From Gemmatimonadota bacterium (GTDB taxonomy: Bacteria > Gemmatimonadota > Gemmatimonadetes > Longimicrobiales > Gaopeijiaceae): a stretch of 64,000 nt of DNA. Below are positions 63,172 to 64,000 of the stretch, in pieces (within the stretch, counting starts at the first letter, position 1; every line of letters begins with the position of its first letter). The position numbers and the translations under genes were made by a program. The stretch spans positions 1-64,000 of the forward strand of contig JACQVF010000072.1 in the NCBI GenBank assembly GCA_016209885.1. The letters run 5' to 3'. The notes below the pieces were generated by a model, which was not told where the DNA came from, made no database searches, and saw only the letters and a list, made by a program, of their open reading frames with translations.

Positions 63172-64000
63172 ATGGACAGATCTTCGAGACGCGTTCGGTT
63201 ATGCGTCTACGGCTGTCTGGTCCCGGGTGTGGCGCTGGGGGCGGGGCTGGAGTTCAGGTCCCGCTTGGGCGTCTTGGGCGTCGGGCCCGGGGTCGAGCGG
63301 TTCGAGTCCGCGGTCTCTTCTCCCGCCGCAGTAGCCGCCGCAGTCGCCGGCGATCCAGCCGGTGTTTCCGTCGCGGAGGTTCCCCTCGAGGTGAATGCGC
63401 GAGTCGAAAAGTGGCTGCACCGTTACGTCGGGGGGCAGCGGAGGTACTTCCAGGCATGGCTCGCGCGAGAGGGTCGCTACGGCGAGCTGATTCGGGCGAA
63501 GCTTCGTGATCGGGGGCTGCCGGAGGATCTGGTCTACCTGGCCATGATCGAGTCGGGCTTCCTTCCGGGCGCCTATTCGGTGGCGGAAGCCTCCGGGTTA
63601 TGGCAGATGATGGACGGTACGGCCCGGCGCTACGGGCTGCGCGTGGACGTGTACGTGGACGAGCGTCGGGACCCCGTGCGCGCCACGGATGCGGCACTCG
63701 CGTACCTGGAGGATCTCTACCGCCAATTCGGATCGTGGTACCTGGCTGCCGCCGCGTACAACGCGGGCGAGGCGCGGGTCGCGCGTGCGCTCCGCGGGGG
63801 ACGGGCGGGCACGGCGAGCCAGGACCGGGACGTGTTCTGGGAGATCATGGAGGGGCTGCCTCCGGAGACGCGGGAGTACGTCCCCATGATGATCGCCGCG
63901 ATGATCCTGGCGAAGAACCCGGAGCGCTACGGCTTCGAGTTCGAGCCCTTCGAGCCCTTTCGCTACGAGCGCGTGTTTGTGCCCGGCGGCACGACGCTGA
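63172..64000 (+). CDS. lytic murein transglycosylase, MltD-like (3' end outside window)
   Basis: 276 residues are visible from ATG 63172 (AGGAGG eight bases upstream) to the window edge, with no stop. A short hydrophobic N-terminus (VPGVALGAGLEF) suggests export. The SLT-type catalytic domain starts ~residue 115: VYLAMIESGFLPGAYSVAEASGLWQMMDGTARRYGL (in two parts; Glu127 catalytic in IESGF) and YLAAAAYNAGEARVARAL. Cuts the beta-1,4 link of peptidoglycan to form an anhydro sugar. LysM repeats typical of MltD may follow outside the window. Confidence 0.88.
   Translation, partial: MDRSSRRVRLCVYGCLVPGVALGAGLEFRSRLGVLGVGPGVERFESAVSSPAAVAAAVAGDPAGVSVAEVPLEVNARVEKWLHRYVGGQRRYFQAWLAREGRYGELIRAKLRDRGLPEDLVYLAMIESGFLPGAYSVAEASGLWQMMDGTARRYGLRVDVYVDERRDPVRATDAALAYLEDLYRQFGSWYLAAAAYNAGEARVARALRGGRAGTASQDRDVFWEIMEGLPPETREYVPMMIAAMILAKNPERYGFEFEPFEPFRYERVFVPGGTTL

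Overview
The window is 64 kb of high-GC bacterial chromosome, densely coding, with many 4-bp ATGA/GTGA stop-start overlaps. The cell is Gram-negative: there is an Oar-like TonB-dependent receptor, an outer-membrane barrel-like protein and an MltD-like transglycosylase. Family content and gene order (purSQLF with psd/pssA, ybeZ-HDIG-ybeY, split acyl-CoA mutase, Rne/Rng) best fit Gemmatimonadota or a close relative. That placement is inference from gene content; no rRNA or other phylogenetic marker was analysed. No tRNA, rRNA, CRISPR array, transposase or phage gene was seen.

Layout: (1) 1-3882, the tail of an unknown gene, tandem terminator-like hairpins and a TonB-dependent receptor. (2) 17229-3879 on the minus strand, a very long collinear run: truA, transaldolase-like, [repeat element], a periplasmic HtrA-type lipoprotein protease, purB, purC, psd, pssA, purS, purQ, purL, purF, add. 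Purine synthesis and phosphatidylethanolamine synthesis are interleaved. (3) 17398-27983 on the plus strand, tryptophan genes trpD, then (after divergent lexA) trpC-trpF-trpB, a HEAT-repeat protein, an HD-GYP protein, trpA and a membrane chemoreceptor-like protein. (4) 28036-35175, rqcH-like, panB-panC, yqeK-like, a LytR_C protein, rlmN and a barrel-like protein. (5) 35311-46204 on the plus strand: vanZ-like, aspS, phoH (ybeZ), 7TM-HD, ybeY, DUF502, mgtE, aarF/ubiB-like, meaB. (6) 46275-60155, an acyl-CoA catabolic island: a split B12-dependent mutase with isobutyryl-CoA-mutase-like residues, HAD and metallo-beta-lactamase hydrolases, acyl-CoA carboxylase beta subunit, a split AtuA, enoyl-CoA hydratase, recQ and acyl-CoA dehydrogenase. 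(7) 60361-64000, rng/rne, rplU-rpmA and the start of a lytic transglycosylase.

The most interesting non-genic content is a set of short palindromic elements with terminal inverted repeats (15566-15732, 29734-29788, 32891-33170, 60152-60238, 61888-62068). They look like non-autonomous transposon derivatives. Three of them begin exactly on the TAG stop codon of the preceding gene. The most interesting gene-level observation is a pair of adjacent signalling genes inside the trp operon (HEAT-repeat and HD-GYP) that share a roughly 105-residue N-terminal domain.

Start codons were chosen by eye from ribosome-binding sites, overlaps and family length. Several are uncertain, and this is said in the entries.
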